A stretch of DNA of 64,000 nt from Streptomyces cyaneogriseus subsp. noncyanogenus (GTDB taxonomy: Bacteria; Actinomycetota; Actinomycetes; Streptomycetales; Streptomycetaceae): the NCBI RefSeq assembly GCF_000931445.1, contig NZ_CP010849.1, positions 2,666,001 through 2,730,000 on the forward strand, given 5' to 3'. This document shows positions 46,909-57,839 of this stretch, piece by piece. Made by a program: the position numbers and the translations under genes. Positions within the stretch are counted from its first letter, which is position 1. Every line of letters begins with the position of its first letter. The notes beneath the pieces are model-generated. The model ran no database searches, had not been told where the DNA came from, and saw only the letters and a program-made list of their open reading frames with translations.

Positions 46909-47735
46909 ACCCCCAGCAGCCCGGGCCCGGTGTGTGCCCCGATCACCGCGCCGACCTCGCTCACATGCAGGTCGGCCACCCCGGGCACCCGGGCCCGCAC
47001 TCGGTCCGCCAGGGCCGATGCCCGGTCGGGGGCGGCCAGGTGGTGGACGGCGATGTCGACCCGGGCGGCGCCGGCGCGGTCGGCGACGATCTCCTCCAGG
47101 CGGGCGATCGCCCGGGACGCCGTCCGCACCTTCTCCAGGGGCTCGATCCTCCCCTCGCCCAGCCGCAGCAGCGGCTTGACCGCGAGCGCCGAGCCGAGCA
47201 GGGCCTGCGCGGCCCCGATCCGGCCGCCGCGCCGCAGGTAGTCGAGGGTGTCGACGTAGAAGTAGGCGGACGTGCCCGCGGCGCGCTTCTCGGCGACCGC
47301 GACGGCTTCGTCCGCGGTGGCACCCGCCTCCGCCGCCTGGGCCGCGGCGAGCGCGCAGAACCCGAGCGCCATCGCGACCATCCCGGTGTCCACCACCCGC
47401 ACGGGCACCGGCGACTCCCGCGCCGCGGCCACCGCGGCGTCGTAGGTCCCCGACAGTTCGGCGGACAGGTGGAGCGAGACGATGCCGTCGGCGCCGGACG
47501 CGGCGACCTTGCGGTAGGTCTCGGCGAAGAGTTCGGGGCTCGGGCGGGAGGTGGTGACCGGGCGTCGCTTCTGCAGGGCCTGGGCCAGGGAGCGGGTGGA
47601 GATCTCGGTGCCTTCCTCCAGGGCCCGGTCGCCGAGGACCACGGTCAGCGGGACCGTGGTGATGCCGTGGCGCTCCACCGTCCGGGCCGGGAGGTAGGCC
47701 GTTGAATCGGTGACGATCGCGACATGGCGGGACAT
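46890..47735 (-). CDS. DegV-family fatty-acid-binding protein
   Basis: A 281-residue EDD-fold protein with the opening VAIVTDSTAYLP, the TSRPSPELF loop and HLSAELSGTYDAA, features of DegV lipid-binding proteins. Relatives (FakB) present fatty acids to a kinase for phosphorylation, but no fakA kinase is in the window. The last codons (VVVSDR stop) lie within a tandem repeat. It is downstream of the 255-residue membrane protein gene on the same strand. Confidence 0.92.
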   Translation of the reverse strand: MSRHVAIVTDSTAYLPARTVERHGITTVPLTVVLGDRALEEGTEISTRSLAQALQKRRPVTTSRPSPELFAETYRKVAASGADGIVSLHLSAELSGTYDAAVAAARESPVPVRVVDTGMVAMALGFCALAAAQAAEAGATADEAVAVAEKRAAGTSAYFYVDTLDYLRRGGRIGAAQALLGSALAVKPLLRLGEGRIEPLEKVRTASRAIARLEEIVADRAGAARVDIAVHHLAAPDRASALADRVRARVPGVADLHVSEVGAVIGAHTGPGLLGVVVSDR

Positions 47736-47807
47736 GTGCTGGAGGTTACCTGGCGTAGCGCTCCCGCGGCAGCCCGGCCCGGGCCGGGCGGGGCCGGCGC
47801 CGCCGGA

Positions 47808-48575
47808 TCAAGTGGTGCTCTCGGGGCGGGTCTTCCGCTCCCAGGGGTAGGCGGGACGCCGGCCGGGCGGGGTGATGGCGGGCCGTTCCGCCTCCCCGGC
47901 CGGGCGCGGGTCCGCCTGCCCTTCCGGGTGTGGCCGCGCGTCCCGCGGCCGGGCGTGCCCGGACCCCGCGGCGTCGGCGGCCGGGGTCTCGGGCCACGGA
48001 GGCGGCGGCGCCGCCGGCCCGTCGGCGTCCGTGCCCGCCCAGTGCCGCAGGGCACCGGCCTCGACGTCGATCTGGGCGCTCAGCATGTCGAGGTCGTCGT
48101 CGGCGAAGCGGCGGGCCCGGTCGCGGGCGGCCCAGCGCAGCGAGTCCGCGGCGCCGGTGATGCGCTCGGTGCGCTCCCGCATCTCCGGCAGCCGCGCGGC
48201 GAGCGCGGCCCGGTCCGGCTCGGACTCCAGGCGCCTGAGTTCGGCGTCGAGTTCGTGCCCGTGCGCGCTGAGCCGCTCGAACAGGGCCAGGGACTCCTTG
48301 AGGGACTCGTCCTCGGCCGCGCCCGCGCGCAGGGCGTCCTGGGTGGCGCGCATCGAGGTGCGCAGGGCCAGCCGCAGCTGGGCGAGCTCGCCCGCCGGGC
48401 CGGGCTGGGCGAAGGACTTGGCGCGCAGCGTGTGGTCCTCGACCGTGCGGCGGGCCTGGGTGAGGGTGCGGTCCACGCCGCGCTTGGCGGCACCGACCGC
48501 CTTCACCGTGGCGTAGGCTCCGGCCGCGACGAAGAGCACGAAGAGCAGGACGATGACTGCGATCACTGCTTCCAC
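47808..48575 (-). CDS. single-pass membrane protein with coiled-coil-like region
   Basis: A 255-residue protein. A hydrophobic N-terminal anchor (AVIAVIVLLFVLFVAAGAY, residues 3-21) is followed by a charged helical middle (about 30-180, heptad-like, LERRLESEPDRAALAARLPE type) and a Pro-rich tail. GTG at 48575 has a strong GGAGGA site. It is probably anchored in the membrane with the helical part facing the cytoplasm. Conserved in Streptomyces next to degV and leuS; function unknown. Confidence 0.8.
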   Translation of the reverse strand: MEAVIAVIVLLFVLFVAAGAYATVKAVGAAKRGVDRTLTQARRTVEDHTLRAKSFAQPGPAGELAQLRLALRTSMRATQDALRAGAAEDESLKESLALFERLSAHGHELDAELRRLESEPDRAALAARLPEMRERTERITGAADSLRWAARDRARRFADDDLDMLSAQIDVEAGALRHWAGTDADGPAAPPPPWPETPAADAAGSGHARPRDARPHPEGQADPRPAGEAERPAITPPGRRPAYPWERKTRPESTT

Positions 48576-48677
48576 GGTGCTCCTCCTTCGGCCTCACGGC
48601 CCCACTGTCCCTGCGGCGTCACGGCCCGGCCGGCCCGTCACGGCGGCCGCCGCACCGCTCCTCCACGGTAAACGCGG

Positions 48678-48718
48678 CGGGCAGGTCCGGAGTTCCGGAA
48701 GAACCCCGAACCTGCCCG
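48678..48718 (-). terminator. terminator of leuS
   Basis: An 18-base arm (48678-48695) pairs with 48701-48718 with two mismatches, about 100 bases beyond the leuS stop. Confidence 0.65.
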
Positions 48719-48815
48719 TAGGGGACCACCCCGAGCCCGTCCGCGCGGCGCGCCCGCGAGGGCCGCCCCGGCGGCCGGGCCCGGATCCCGGCCCCGTCAC
48801 CCGAAGGGCGTACGC

Positions 48816-51698
<2,883 letters not shown>

Positions 51699-51748
51699 GA
51701 TCCTCAAAGCTCCATCGATCGTCTCTGCCCACGGCTGTCGAAGAAACG

Positions 51749-51773
51749 AAAAATCCCCTCGCACAGGAGGGGA
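51749..51773 (-). terminator. intrinsic attenuator terminator ahead of leuS
   Basis: TCCCCTC and GAGGGGA form a perfect 7-bp stem over a 6-base loop, and on the leuS strand this is followed at once by TTTTT. It is placed between the leader peptide and leuS, about 50 bases before the leuS start, as a rho-independent attenuator should be. Confidence 0.85.
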
Positions 51774-51786
51774 CGCCGCGCCGATT

Positions 51787-51814
51787 CCGGCCACTCGACT
51801 CGTCCGGTGGCCGG
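51787..51814 (-). promoter_or_regulatory. upstream hairpin of the leuS attenuator
   Basis: CCGGCCAC (51814-51807 on the leuS strand) and GTGGCCGG (51794-51787) form an 8-bp stem between the leader stop and the terminator. It is a candidate pause or competing structure whose folding depends on the ribosome in the leader. Confidence 0.55.
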
Positions 51815-51820
51815 GACTGA

Positions 51821-51859
51821 TCAGCGCGGCCCGCTAAGCAGAAGGCGTACGGCACGCAT
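51821..51859 (-). CDS. leuS leader peptide ([12 protein letters not shown])
   Basis: A 12-codon reading frame with Leu codons CTT CTG CTT at positions 6-8, the first and third being a rare codon in GC-rich actinomycetes. A TACCCT -10 (51871-51866) lies 6 bases ahead of the ATG, so the transcript may begin at the start codon. Downstream are the hairpin and intrinsic terminator above. It closely parallels the leader before leuA in this window (both MR ... LLL ... S). Confidence 0.85.
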   Translation of the reverse strand: MRAVRLLLSGPR

Positions 51860-52307
51860 GGCGTCAGGGTACCGCAGCCTCCGCGCGGACGGCGAGGCGC
51901 TGCCCGTCGGCCGCCCCGCACCGGCGGCGAGAGGGCACGGACCGGGCCCTCCCCCTCACCCCCGGCCATGATCACCCACGTGTCCGGGTCCGCCCGGACG
52001 CCGGGACGCCGGGACGCCGGAAGGCCGGGAGCCCCGGGAGACCGGGACGCCGAGATCGCGGGAGCCTGGCGGCACTCTCGGCCCGGTGGGGCGCCCGGCC
52101 CGAACGGCGGCCCCGGCCCTTACGGCACAACCCCTGAGGGCACCGCTCGGCACCGTCCCCCGCCCCCGCCCGACGCAGACGGACGGTCCGCCCGCGCGGG
52201 CGCTCCTGCCGGTGGGTCAGTACACGTGCCCGCCGGGTGAGTCGCCCCGCGTGGAGGGCGCCCCGCCACTCACGCGGCCCCCTCGGCCACCGCCCCGGAA
52301 ACGGGAA
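51860..52307. other. intergenic region upstream of leuS
   Basis: About 450 very GC-rich bases without a supportable gene. The leuS -10 lies at 51866-51871. Between about 52003 and 52065 the octamer CCGGGACG and close variants repeat several times (GCCGGGACG twice in a row). Confidence 0.5.
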
Positions 52308-52337
52308 GATCCCGCCGGGTCTCAACCCGACGGGATC
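52308..52337 (-). terminator. terminator after tRNA-Ala copy 1
   Basis: GATCCCGCCGGGT, loop CTCA and ACCCGACGGGATC form a near-perfect 13-bp stem directly downstream of the tRNA. Confidence 0.8.
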
Positions 52338-52344
52338 TGTTCTG

Positions 52345-52417
52345 TGGAGCTAAGGAGAATTGAACTCCTGACCTCCTGCATGCCATGCAGGCGCTCTACC
52401 AACTGAGCTATAGCCCC
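52345..52417 (-). tRNA. tRNA-Ala (GGC), copy 1
   Basis: On the minus strand a 73-base cloverleaf opens GGGGCTATAGCTCAGTTGGT and closes with TTCAATTCTCC and TAGCTCCA. The acceptor GGGGCTA pairs with TAGCTCC (one G-T). The anticodon arm CCTGC-ATGGCAT-GCAGG gives anticodon GGC, reading GCC and GCT. CCA is not encoded. The second copy at 53303-53375 is identical. Confidence 0.95.
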
Positions 52418-52597
52418 TTGCCGTTTTTCTTCCGGTTTCCCCGGCGGCGAAGCCAACATTACACGGTCCCCCCGGCCGAACACCAAATCGGCTCCGCCGT
52501 GTACCGATTCGCCCCTTATGCCCGCCCGCGAGTCCCCGCCGGGACCCCCCGTGTCCTTCCGGCCCGAACTGCGCCGCAGCGCTACGGAGTCGAAGGA

Positions 52598-52831
52598 TCA
52601 GGCCGTGACGAACGAGTAGAACCGTTTGAGCGTGCAGTGCTCTTCGAGGAGCCGCCCGTAGATCGGCTCACCCTCCAGTTCGCGGTACGTCTCGATCGGG
52701 TCGCCTTTTATGATCAGCGCCCGCGCGCACTCCTCGCACCAGTACTGGTAGTCCGGGTTGACCGGCTCCATGTCACGGACGATCGGCGTACCGCTGCCGC
52801 ACCAGTCGCACTTACGCCTGTGGGCACCCAT
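52598..52831 (-). CDS. small zinc-ribbon-like protein A
   Basis: A 77-residue protein with two cysteine pairs, KCDWCGSG (about residues 8-15) and YWCEECA (about 30-36), spaced as in a zinc ribbon, then a charged helical tail (LEGEPIYGRLLEEHCTLKRF). ATG 52831 lies 3 bases after the stop of small protein B, so they form a two-gene operon. It sits between two identical tRNA-Ala genes. Function unknown; the fold suggests nucleic-acid or protein binding. Confidence 0.75.
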   Translation of the reverse strand: MGAHRRKCDWCGSGTPIVRDMEPVNPDYQYWCEECARALIIKGDPIETYRELEGEPIYGRLLEEHCTLKRFYSFVTA

Positions 52832-52834
52832 CGA

Positions 52835-53008
52835 TCAGCTCCAGCTATGGCCGCAGGCCGTGCACACGTACGAGATCCCGCCGTTGTCCCCGAGGACTTG
52901 GGCCACGTGCGCGGAACCGCAGGAAGGGCAGCTCAGACGGGTGACCGTGTCACGTGTCACAGCGCTGTCGAGGAAGTGATCGACCTCCTCGCGGATGCTC
53001 GCAGGCAT
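52835..53008 (-). CDS. small zinc-ribbon protein B
   Basis: A 57-residue protein starting MPASIREEVDHFLDSAV, with CPSCGS at about 29-34 and CTACGHSW at the C-terminus, a plain four-cysteine zinc ribbon. The start ATG at 53008 has GGGAGGGAG about 5 bases upstream, a strong ribosome site, which supports it as a real gene despite its size. It is the first gene of the pair between the tRNA-Ala copies. No function can be assigned. Confidence 0.75.
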   Translation of the reverse strand: MPASIREEVDHFLDSAVTRDTVTRLSCPSCGSAHVAQVLGDNGGISYVCTACGHSWS

Positions 53009-53261
53009 CGCTACTCCCTCCCGTCGGGCCGCGCTCCCTTCCGGCCGTTTGATTCTGCCACGACCAGGCCAATACGGTCAGCGACGCCTTGGATACCAGT
53101 GCGGTCACGACATCGGGGCGGCGGCCGGGGCGGGACATCCGGGGCGACGGCCGGGGCGGTGCGCCCGCGCGGCCCGGCGCGCCCCCGGCGAGGGGCGCCC
53201 GCAGCACGCCGGCCGCCCGGTCCCGCCCGCCCCGGAAGGTCCCCGGGGCGGGGAAACGGAA

Positions 53262-53289
53262 AATCCCGCCCCCCGGAGGGGACGGGATT
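53262..53289 (-). terminator. terminator after tRNA-Ala copy 2
   Basis: AATCCCG and CGGGATT, with an inner CCCC/GGGG pair, form a hairpin followed on the minus strand by TTTTCC. Confidence 0.8.
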
Positions 53290-53302
53290 CGTCCGTGTGC
53301 TG

Positions 53303-53375
53303 TGGAGCTAAGGAGAATTGAACTCCTGACCTCCTGCATGCCATGCAGGCGCTCTACCAACTGAGCTATAGCCCC
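53303..53375 (-). tRNA. tRNA-Ala (GGC), copy 2
   Basis: Identical over all 73 bases to the copy at 52345-52417, with the same GGC anticodon and no encoded CCA. It has its own terminator and a probable promoter, so both copies can be expressed. Confidence 0.95.
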
Positions 53376-53379
53376 TGGT

Positions 53380-53413
53380 GTTCTTCCCGCTCGGCGGGGC
53401 GAACAAGAAGAAC
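53380..53413 (-). terminator. hairpin between phosphatase gene and tRNA-Ala copy 2
   Basis: GTTCTTC (53380-53386) and GAAGAAC (53407-53413) form a 7-bp stem with a 20-base loop. It may end the rsfS-phosphatase transcript ahead of the tRNA. Confidence 0.4.
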
Positions 53414-53441
53414 TTTAGCCTGTGACCTGCCGGAAAGTGAA
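53412..53441 (-). promoter_or_regulatory. promoter of tRNA-Ala copy 2
   Basis: On the minus strand TTCACT (-35) and TAAAGT (-10) are separated by 18 bases, about 40 bases before the tRNA. The -10 overlaps the edge of the hairpin at 53380-53413. Confidence 0.45.
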
Positions 53442-53471
53442 ATCCGGGTCCCGGGACCGGTCGCGCGCCGC

Positions 53472-54143
53472 TCAGTCGTCGTCGCCCAGCACCGGCTCCG
53501 GCAGGGTGCCGGCGTTGTGCTCAAGGAGCCGCCAGCCGCGGGCGCCCTGGCCGAGGACCGACCAGCAGCAGTTGGTCAGGCCGCCGAGGCTCTCCCAGTT
53601 GCGCGGGTCCAGGCCGATGAGGCGGCCGATGGTCGTGCGGATGGTGCCGCCGTGGCTGACCACGACGAGGGTGCCGTCCTCGGGGAGCTTCTCGACGTGC
53701 CGGAGCACCACGGGAGCCGCGCGGTCGGCGACCTCGGTCTCCAGCTCGCCGCCGCCGCGGCGCACCGGCTCGCCGCGCTTCCACGCCGCGTACTCCTCGC
53801 CGTGCCGGGCGATGATCTCCTCGTGCGTCAGGCCCTGCCAGACGCCCGCGTAGGTCTCCCGCAGGCCCTCGTCGAGGGTCACGTCGAGGCCGGTGAGCGC
53901 GGCGAGCTCACCGGCGGTGTCCGCGGCCCGCCGCAGGTCCGAGGCGATGATCGCGTCGGGCCTGAGGCCGGCGAGCAGCCGGGCGGCGCGGCGGGCCTGG
54001 GCGACACCGGTCTCGGTGAGCTCGATGTCCGTGGTGCCCTGGAAGCGGCGCTCCACGTTCCAGGCGGTCTGGCCGTGCCGCCAGAGGATGATGCGGCGGC
54101 CCCTGCCCTGCTTCCGGGCGGCCTCGGCGACGGGGCCGCTCAC
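53472..54143 (-). CDS. histidine phosphatase (phosphoglycerate-mutase-like)
   Basis: A 223-residue cytoplasmic phosphatase of the histidine phosphatase superfamily. The catalytic motif is LWRHGQT near the N-terminus, with a second histidine in VVSHGGTIRTTIG. The start is taken as GTG at 54143, overlapping the rsfS stop (GTGA); GTG 54149 is an alternative. Coupled to rsfS, an arrangement common in Streptomyces. The substrate may be a sugar phosphate; unknown. Confidence 0.92.
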   Translation of the reverse strand: MSGPVAEAARKQGRGRRIILWRHGQTAWNVERRFQGTTDIELTETGVAQARRAARLLAGLRPDAIIASDLRRAADTAGELAALTGLDVTLDEGLRETYAGVWQGLTHEEIIARHGEEYAAWKRGEPVRRGGGELETEVADRAAPVVLRHVEKLPEDGTLVVVSHGGTIRTTIGRLIGLDPRNWESLGGLTNCCWSVLGQGARGWRLLEHNAGTLPEPVLGDDD

Positions 54144-54589
54144 CGCCACTCTCCGCCCGCCTCCGCCGCCTCCTCGGCGGCGGCCTGCGCCCGCGCGTGC
54201 TCCTCGGCCTTGCCGCGGGTGGCCCGGGCGTCGTCCGGCAGGTCGATCTCGGGGCAGTCCTTCCACAGCCGCTCCAGGGCGTAGAAGACGCGTTCCTCGC
54301 TGTGCTGGACGTGGACGACGATGTCGACGTAGTCCAGCAGGACCCAGCGGGCCTCGCGGTCGCCCTCGCGGCGCACGGGCTTGGCGCCGAGCTCCTTGAG
54401 GAGCCGTTCCTCGATCTCGTCGACGATGGCCTTGACCTGGCGGTCGTTGGGCGCCGAGGCGAGGAGGAAGGCGTCCGTGATCGACAGCACGTCGCTGACG
54501 TCGTAGGCGATGACATCGTGGGCGAGCTTGTCGGCGGCCGCCTGCGCGGCGGTGTTGATGAGCTCCAGGGAGCGGTCGGTTGCGGTCAC
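54140..54589 (-). CDS. rsfS: ribosomal silencing factor RsfS
   Basis: A 149-residue protein that binds L14 of the large subunit and blocks subunit joining when nutrients are low. It shows the family core DVSDVLSITDAFLLASAPNDRQVKAI and LLDYVDIVVHVQHSEERVFYALERLW. Start GTG at 54589. The C-terminal tail (ARAQAAAEEAAEAGGEWR) is an actinobacterial extension. Downstream phosphatase coupled by a 4-base overlap; upstream are the LCP and nadD genes, the usual nadD-LCP-rsfS order. Confidence 0.97.
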   Translation of the reverse strand: MTATDRSLELINTAAQAAADKLAHDVIAYDVSDVLSITDAFLLASAPNDRQVKAIVDEIEERLLKELGAKPVRREGDREARWVLLDYVDIVVHVQHSEERVFYALERLWKDCPEIDLPDDARATRGKAEEHARAQAAAEEAAEAGGEWR

Positions 54590-54763
54590 TGCACGGCTTT
54601 CGGTCGGCGGTCGGTTTGCCTTCCAGGGTCTCACGGACCGCCGTCGGCGCCCGGGGCGCGAGCGGCCGGCCCCCGCGTGGGCCGCGTCACGCTCGCGCGT
54701 GCGACGCGGCCCGCACGGGGGCCGGGGGCGCGGGACCCCGGCGGCGCCGGGGTCCCGCGGGTC

Positions 54764-56521
54764 CTACGACGACGGGTCGTAGTCCTCGCCGAGGAGGACG
54801 GAGACGTCCGCGTTCGAGGAGACCTTGCCCTGGGCGACGGACCCGGCCGGCAGGCCCAGGGTCTTGGCGACCTCGGTGGCGCTCTCCTTGTCCGCGGCGT
54901 CCGCGTAGAGGACCTGGGAGGCCGTCCGGGAGGAGGCGGTGCCGCCCTCCAGGAAGGTGAAGCCGCCGTTGAGGAGGGCGACCCGGGCCTTGTCGGTGTC
55001 GTCCCGGGTGCCGCCCGCGTTCCGCACCAGGACGCGCACGGCCGAGTCCGGGCCGGGGCTCTTGGCGGTGCCGCCCAGGATGTCCTTGACGACGCTGTCG
55101 CTCGCCTCGGCGCTGAGCGTGCCGTCGTCCTGGACCGGCAGCAGCGCCGTCTTGTAGTCGCCGCCCTTGGCGCGGTCGGCCAGCCCGGCGAGGAAGGTGC
55201 CGAGCTCCTTGTCGGTGAGCGGCGGGTCCAGGATCTGCGCCAGTGTCTGGATGGTGACGGTCGCGGCCTGCGGGTCGGAGGACAGCTTGCGCAGCACGCC
55301 CTGGATGACCTGCCCGAACCGCTCCAACTGGGCGTTCGGGGACTCCTCGGGGGCGCGGTAGGTGGCGTAGGCGACCGCCATCTTCCCGCTGAGGGTCTGG
55401 TCCGTGCCCTTGTGGACCAGCGGCGCCCGGTCCTTCTTCCCGGAGTCCGGGTCGGGCACCTCGGCGTCGGTGTCGACGTCGATGTTGCCGACCAGGTCCA
55501 CGAGGTTCTGCAAGTAGGGGGTGTCCAGCCGCCAGGTGCCGTGGATGGAGGTGCCGAGGACCGAGTCGAGGGCGTCCTGGGTGCCGTCGGCGCCGGCGTC
55601 CGCGACGGACTGGGCGAGCGTGGTCGTGGTGCCGTCGTCGCCGGTCAGCGTGAGGGAGTTGGGCAGCAGGACGGTGGTGCCCTGCCCGGCGGTGGCGTTG
55701 TCCACGAGCAGCGCCGTGGTGGTGCCGCCCTGCTTGGTGTCGTGCAGGTGGACGACGATCACGTCGCGCTTCTGGGCGCCCGTCGCCGTGGTGCCGGTCC
55801 CGGTGTCCGAGGACGACAGCCCGGGCAGCTTCCCGGCGGCCCAGAGCCAGCCCACGCCGCCGACCGCGACCAGGGCCAGCACGACGGCGAGCGCGATCAG
55901 ACGCGCGCGGGCGCGGCGGCGGGCCTCCTCGCGGCGCTCGGTGCGGTTCTCGGTGAACTTCAGCCAGTCGATGACGTCCTCGGAGTCGCCGTCCGGCTCC
56001 TCGACGAAGGCGAACTGCTCGGTGCGGTACTCCCCTTCGCCTTCGCTCGCGGCGGCGGGCGCCGGCTCGTCGGGCGGTCCGGCCTGCTGCGGGATGGAGG
56101 CGGTCTGCTCGGTGACGCGCGCCTGCGTCCCGCCGGCCGCGGGCTGCCCGTAGGGGTCGTACGCCCGGTCGTTCCCGGCGCCCTGGTGGGCGGCGGGCGC
56201 GTAGGGGCCGTACGGGTCGTAGGGGGTGCCGTACGGGGACACGGGGGGCTGCGGTCCCGGGTCCTGGGCGGCTCCGGCGGCCGGGGTGCCGTAGGCCGGG
56301 GCGGCCTGCCGCCCGTCCGGGGCGTACGGGTCGTAGGCGTGGCTCTGCTGCCCCGGCTGCTCCTGCTGCCCGTACGCGGTGTACGGGTCGTACGGGTCGT
56401 ACGGCTGCTGGTGCGCGTCCTGCCGCACCGGGGCCTGGCGGTACACGGGCTGGCCGTACTCGTCGTAGCCGACGAGTTCGTACGAAGCGCCCCCGTACCC
56501 CGCGTCGTATCGGTCGTTCAC
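54764..56521 (-). CDS. LCP/LytR_C-type membrane protein with degenerate LCP domain
   Basis: A 585-residue single-pass membrane protein. The N-terminal 190 residues are a Tyr/Pro/Gly-rich cytoplasmic tail with repeated PYDPYG-type units. A membrane helix follows (LIALAVVLALVAVGGVGWLW), then an LCP-like extracellular domain and a C-terminal LytR_C domain (VRVLVRNAGGT ... GFTFLEGG). The usual LCP stretch with the pyrophosphate-binding arginine (SIPRD) is replaced by LLPNSL, so transfer activity is doubtful. GTG at 56521 has GAGGGG upstream. It lies 16 bases after nadD. Confidence 0.85.
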   Translation of the reverse strand: MNDRYDAGYGGASYELVGYDEYGQPVYRQAPVRQDAHQQPYDPYDPYTAYGQQEQPGQQSHAYDPYAPDGRQAAPAYGTPAAGAAQDPGPQPPVSPYGTPYDPYGPYAPAAHQGAGNDRAYDPYGQPAAGGTQARVTEQTASIPQQAGPPDEPAPAAASEGEGEYRTEQFAFVEEPDGDSEDVIDWLKFTENRTERREEARRRARARLIALAVVLALVAVGGVGWLWAAGKLPGLSSSDTGTGTTATGAQKRDVIVVHLHDTKQGGTTTALLVDNATAGQGTTVLLPNSLTLTGDDGTTTTLAQSVADAGADGTQDALDSVLGTSIHGTWRLDTPYLQNLVDLVGNIDVDTDAEVPDPDSGKKDRAPLVHKGTDQTLSGKMAVAYATYRAPEESPNAQLERFGQVIQGVLRKLSSDPQAATVTIQTLAQILDPPLTDKELGTFLAGLADRAKGGDYKTALLPVQDDGTLSAEASDSVVKDILGGTAKSPGPDSAVRVLVRNAGGTRDDTDKARVALLNGGFTFLEGGTASSRTASQVLYADAADKESATEVAKTLGLPAGSVAQGKVSSNADVSVLLGEDYDPSS

Positions 56522-56537
56522 CGGTGCCCCTCTCGGC

Positions 56538-57236
56538 TCAGTCGCCGCGGTACAGCTGGCGCTTGTCGATGTAGCGCACGACTCCGTCGGGCACCAGATA
56601 CCAGACGGGGTCGCCCTGGGCGACTCTCGCACGGCAGTCCGTGGAGGAGATGGCGAGGGCGGGGACCTCGACGAGGGAGACGCCGCCCTCGGGGAGCCCG
56701 GCGTCGGTCAGGTGGTGGCCGGGGCGGGTGACGCCGATGAAGTGCGCGAGGGAGAACAGCTCCTCGCTGTCGCGCCAGGTCAGGATCTGCGCCAGCGCGT
56801 CGGCGCCGGTGATGAAGAACAGGTCCGTGTCGGGGTTGAGGGCGCGCAGGTCGCGCAGGGTGTCCACGGTGTAGGTGGGGCCGCCGCGGTCGATGTCGAT
56901 GCGGCTCACCGAGAACTGCGGGTTCTCGGCGGTCGCGATGACCGTCATCAGATAGCGGTCCTCGGCGGCGGAGACCTTGCGGTGGCTCTTCTGCCACGGC
57001 TGGCCGGTGGGGACGAACACCACCTCGTCGAGGTGGAACTGCGCGGCGACCTCGCTGGCCGCCACCAGGTGCCCGTGGTGGATCGGGTCGAAAGTGCCGC
57101 CCATGACGCCGAGGCGGCGCTTGCCCGTGCGCCACGGGCCGTTGCCGGGGCCGGCGGCGCGGCCGGGCGCCGGGCTCTCCTGTGCGCCGCTCACCGTGTC
57201 GTGCGCCGGACCGGTAGGCATGTCCTGCTCTCCCAT
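56538..57236 (-). CDS. nadD: nicotinate-nucleotide adenylyltransferase
   Basis: NadD makes deamido-NAD from nicotinate mononucleotide and ATP. The 232-residue protein has [15 protein letters not shown] (nucleotidyltransferase motif, about residues 43-57), [14 protein letters not shown], and [14 protein letters not shown] (ISSTxxR). The first 40 residues are a Pro/Gly-rich tail, so the exact start (57236 or an ATG 15 bases on) is uncertain. A TAGGGT -10 lies 8 bases ahead. Followed by the LCP gene and rsfS. Confidence 0.96.
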   Translation of the reverse strand: MGEQDMPTGPAHDTVSGAQESPAPGRAAGPGNGPWRTGKRRLGVMGGTFDPIHHGHLVAASEVAAQFHLDEVVFVPTGQPWQKSHRKVSAAEDRYLMTVIATAENPQFSVSRIDIDRGGPTYTVDTLRDLRALNPDTDLFFITGADALAQILTWRDSEELFSLAHFIGVTRPGHHLTDAGLPEGGVSLVEVPALAISSTDCRARVAQGDPVWYLVPDGVVRYIDKRQLYRGD

Positions 57237-57341
57237 GCGTGCAGACCCTACCGGCCCGGTCCGGGGGCTCCGGCCTCCCCCGGGCCCCCGGCGGTCCCGG
57301 GGCCGGGCGCGGGGCGGTCCGGGGCCGCCCGGGGGGACGCC

Positions 57342-57506
57342 CTAGCGGTCGCGGTTGAAGCGCGTGGTGACCCACAGCAGCAGCATGAGGATGACGAAGG
57401 CGCCGCCACCGGTGAGGTAGGGGCTGAGGCTCGCGTGGTTGCCGCCGTGCTCCTGGCCCTCGGCGGCGAGGGTGACCAGCTGGGCAGCGGTGCTGTGGAA
57501 GCTCAT
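57342..57506 (-). CDS. 54-residue single-pass membrane protein (upstream of nadD)
   Basis: A small protein with a His-rich soluble start (MSFHSTAAQLVTLAAEGQEH) then a single membrane segment (GGGAFVILMLLLWVTTRF) and a basic end (NRDR). ATG at 57506; AGGTCCTGCCGA precedes it, a weak ribosome site. It lies 105 bases ahead of nadD on the same strand. Short proteins like this are conserved beside nadD in Streptomyces. Function unknown. Confidence 0.75.
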   Translation of the reverse strand: MSFHSTAAQLVTLAAEGQEHGGNHASLSPYLTGGGAFVILMLLLWVTTRFNRDR

Positions 57507-57674
57507 CTTCGGCAGGACCTATCAGGTGTGGGCGGGATAAAGACGTCGGCTCATCGTATGCGGGAGCCGTGCGGGCGATCACGCCGACTCCGCCGTTGGG
57601 GACGTCCGTCCGCTCCGGCCGCGCCCGCGCCCTTCCCGGCCGCCCCGGGGGGGCCGGGGAACCTTCCGGCCGCC

Positions 57675-57839
57675 TCAGTCGTCCTTGCGCTTGTAGCCCC
57701 GCAGCAGGAACCACGCGGTCAGCACACAGCCCACCACCATCACGATCAGGATGATCCGGAGCAGGTTTCCCGTTCCCTGCGGCTCGGCGGCCGTGCGCGC
57801 GGCCTCGGCGAGCCAGGCGGTGCGGGGGGTGTGCTCCAT
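57675..57839 (-). CDS. 54-residue single-pass membrane protein
   Basis: Soluble N-terminus (MEHTPRTAWLAEAARTAAEP), then one membrane segment (LLRIILIVMVVGCVLTAWFLL) and a charged C-terminus (RGYKRKDD). ATG 57839 has AAGGAG about 8 bases upstream. Divergent from the M48 protease gene across 125 bases. It is not related to the other 54-residue protein by sequence, only by size and layout. Function unknown. Confidence 0.78.
   Translation of the reverse strand: MEHTPRTAWLAEAARTAAEPQGTGNLLRIILIVMVVGCVLTAWFLLRGYKRKDD

Noticed and set aside
51699..51871. T-box riboswitch ahead of leuS
   Set aside because: No T-box consensus or specifier loop could be seen; the leader peptide plus intrinsic terminator explains the region.
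52345..53375. Integrated mobile element between the tRNA-Ala copies
   Set aside because: No integrase, excisionase or partial tRNA end is present; both tRNAs are complete with their own terminators, so a duplication is simpler.
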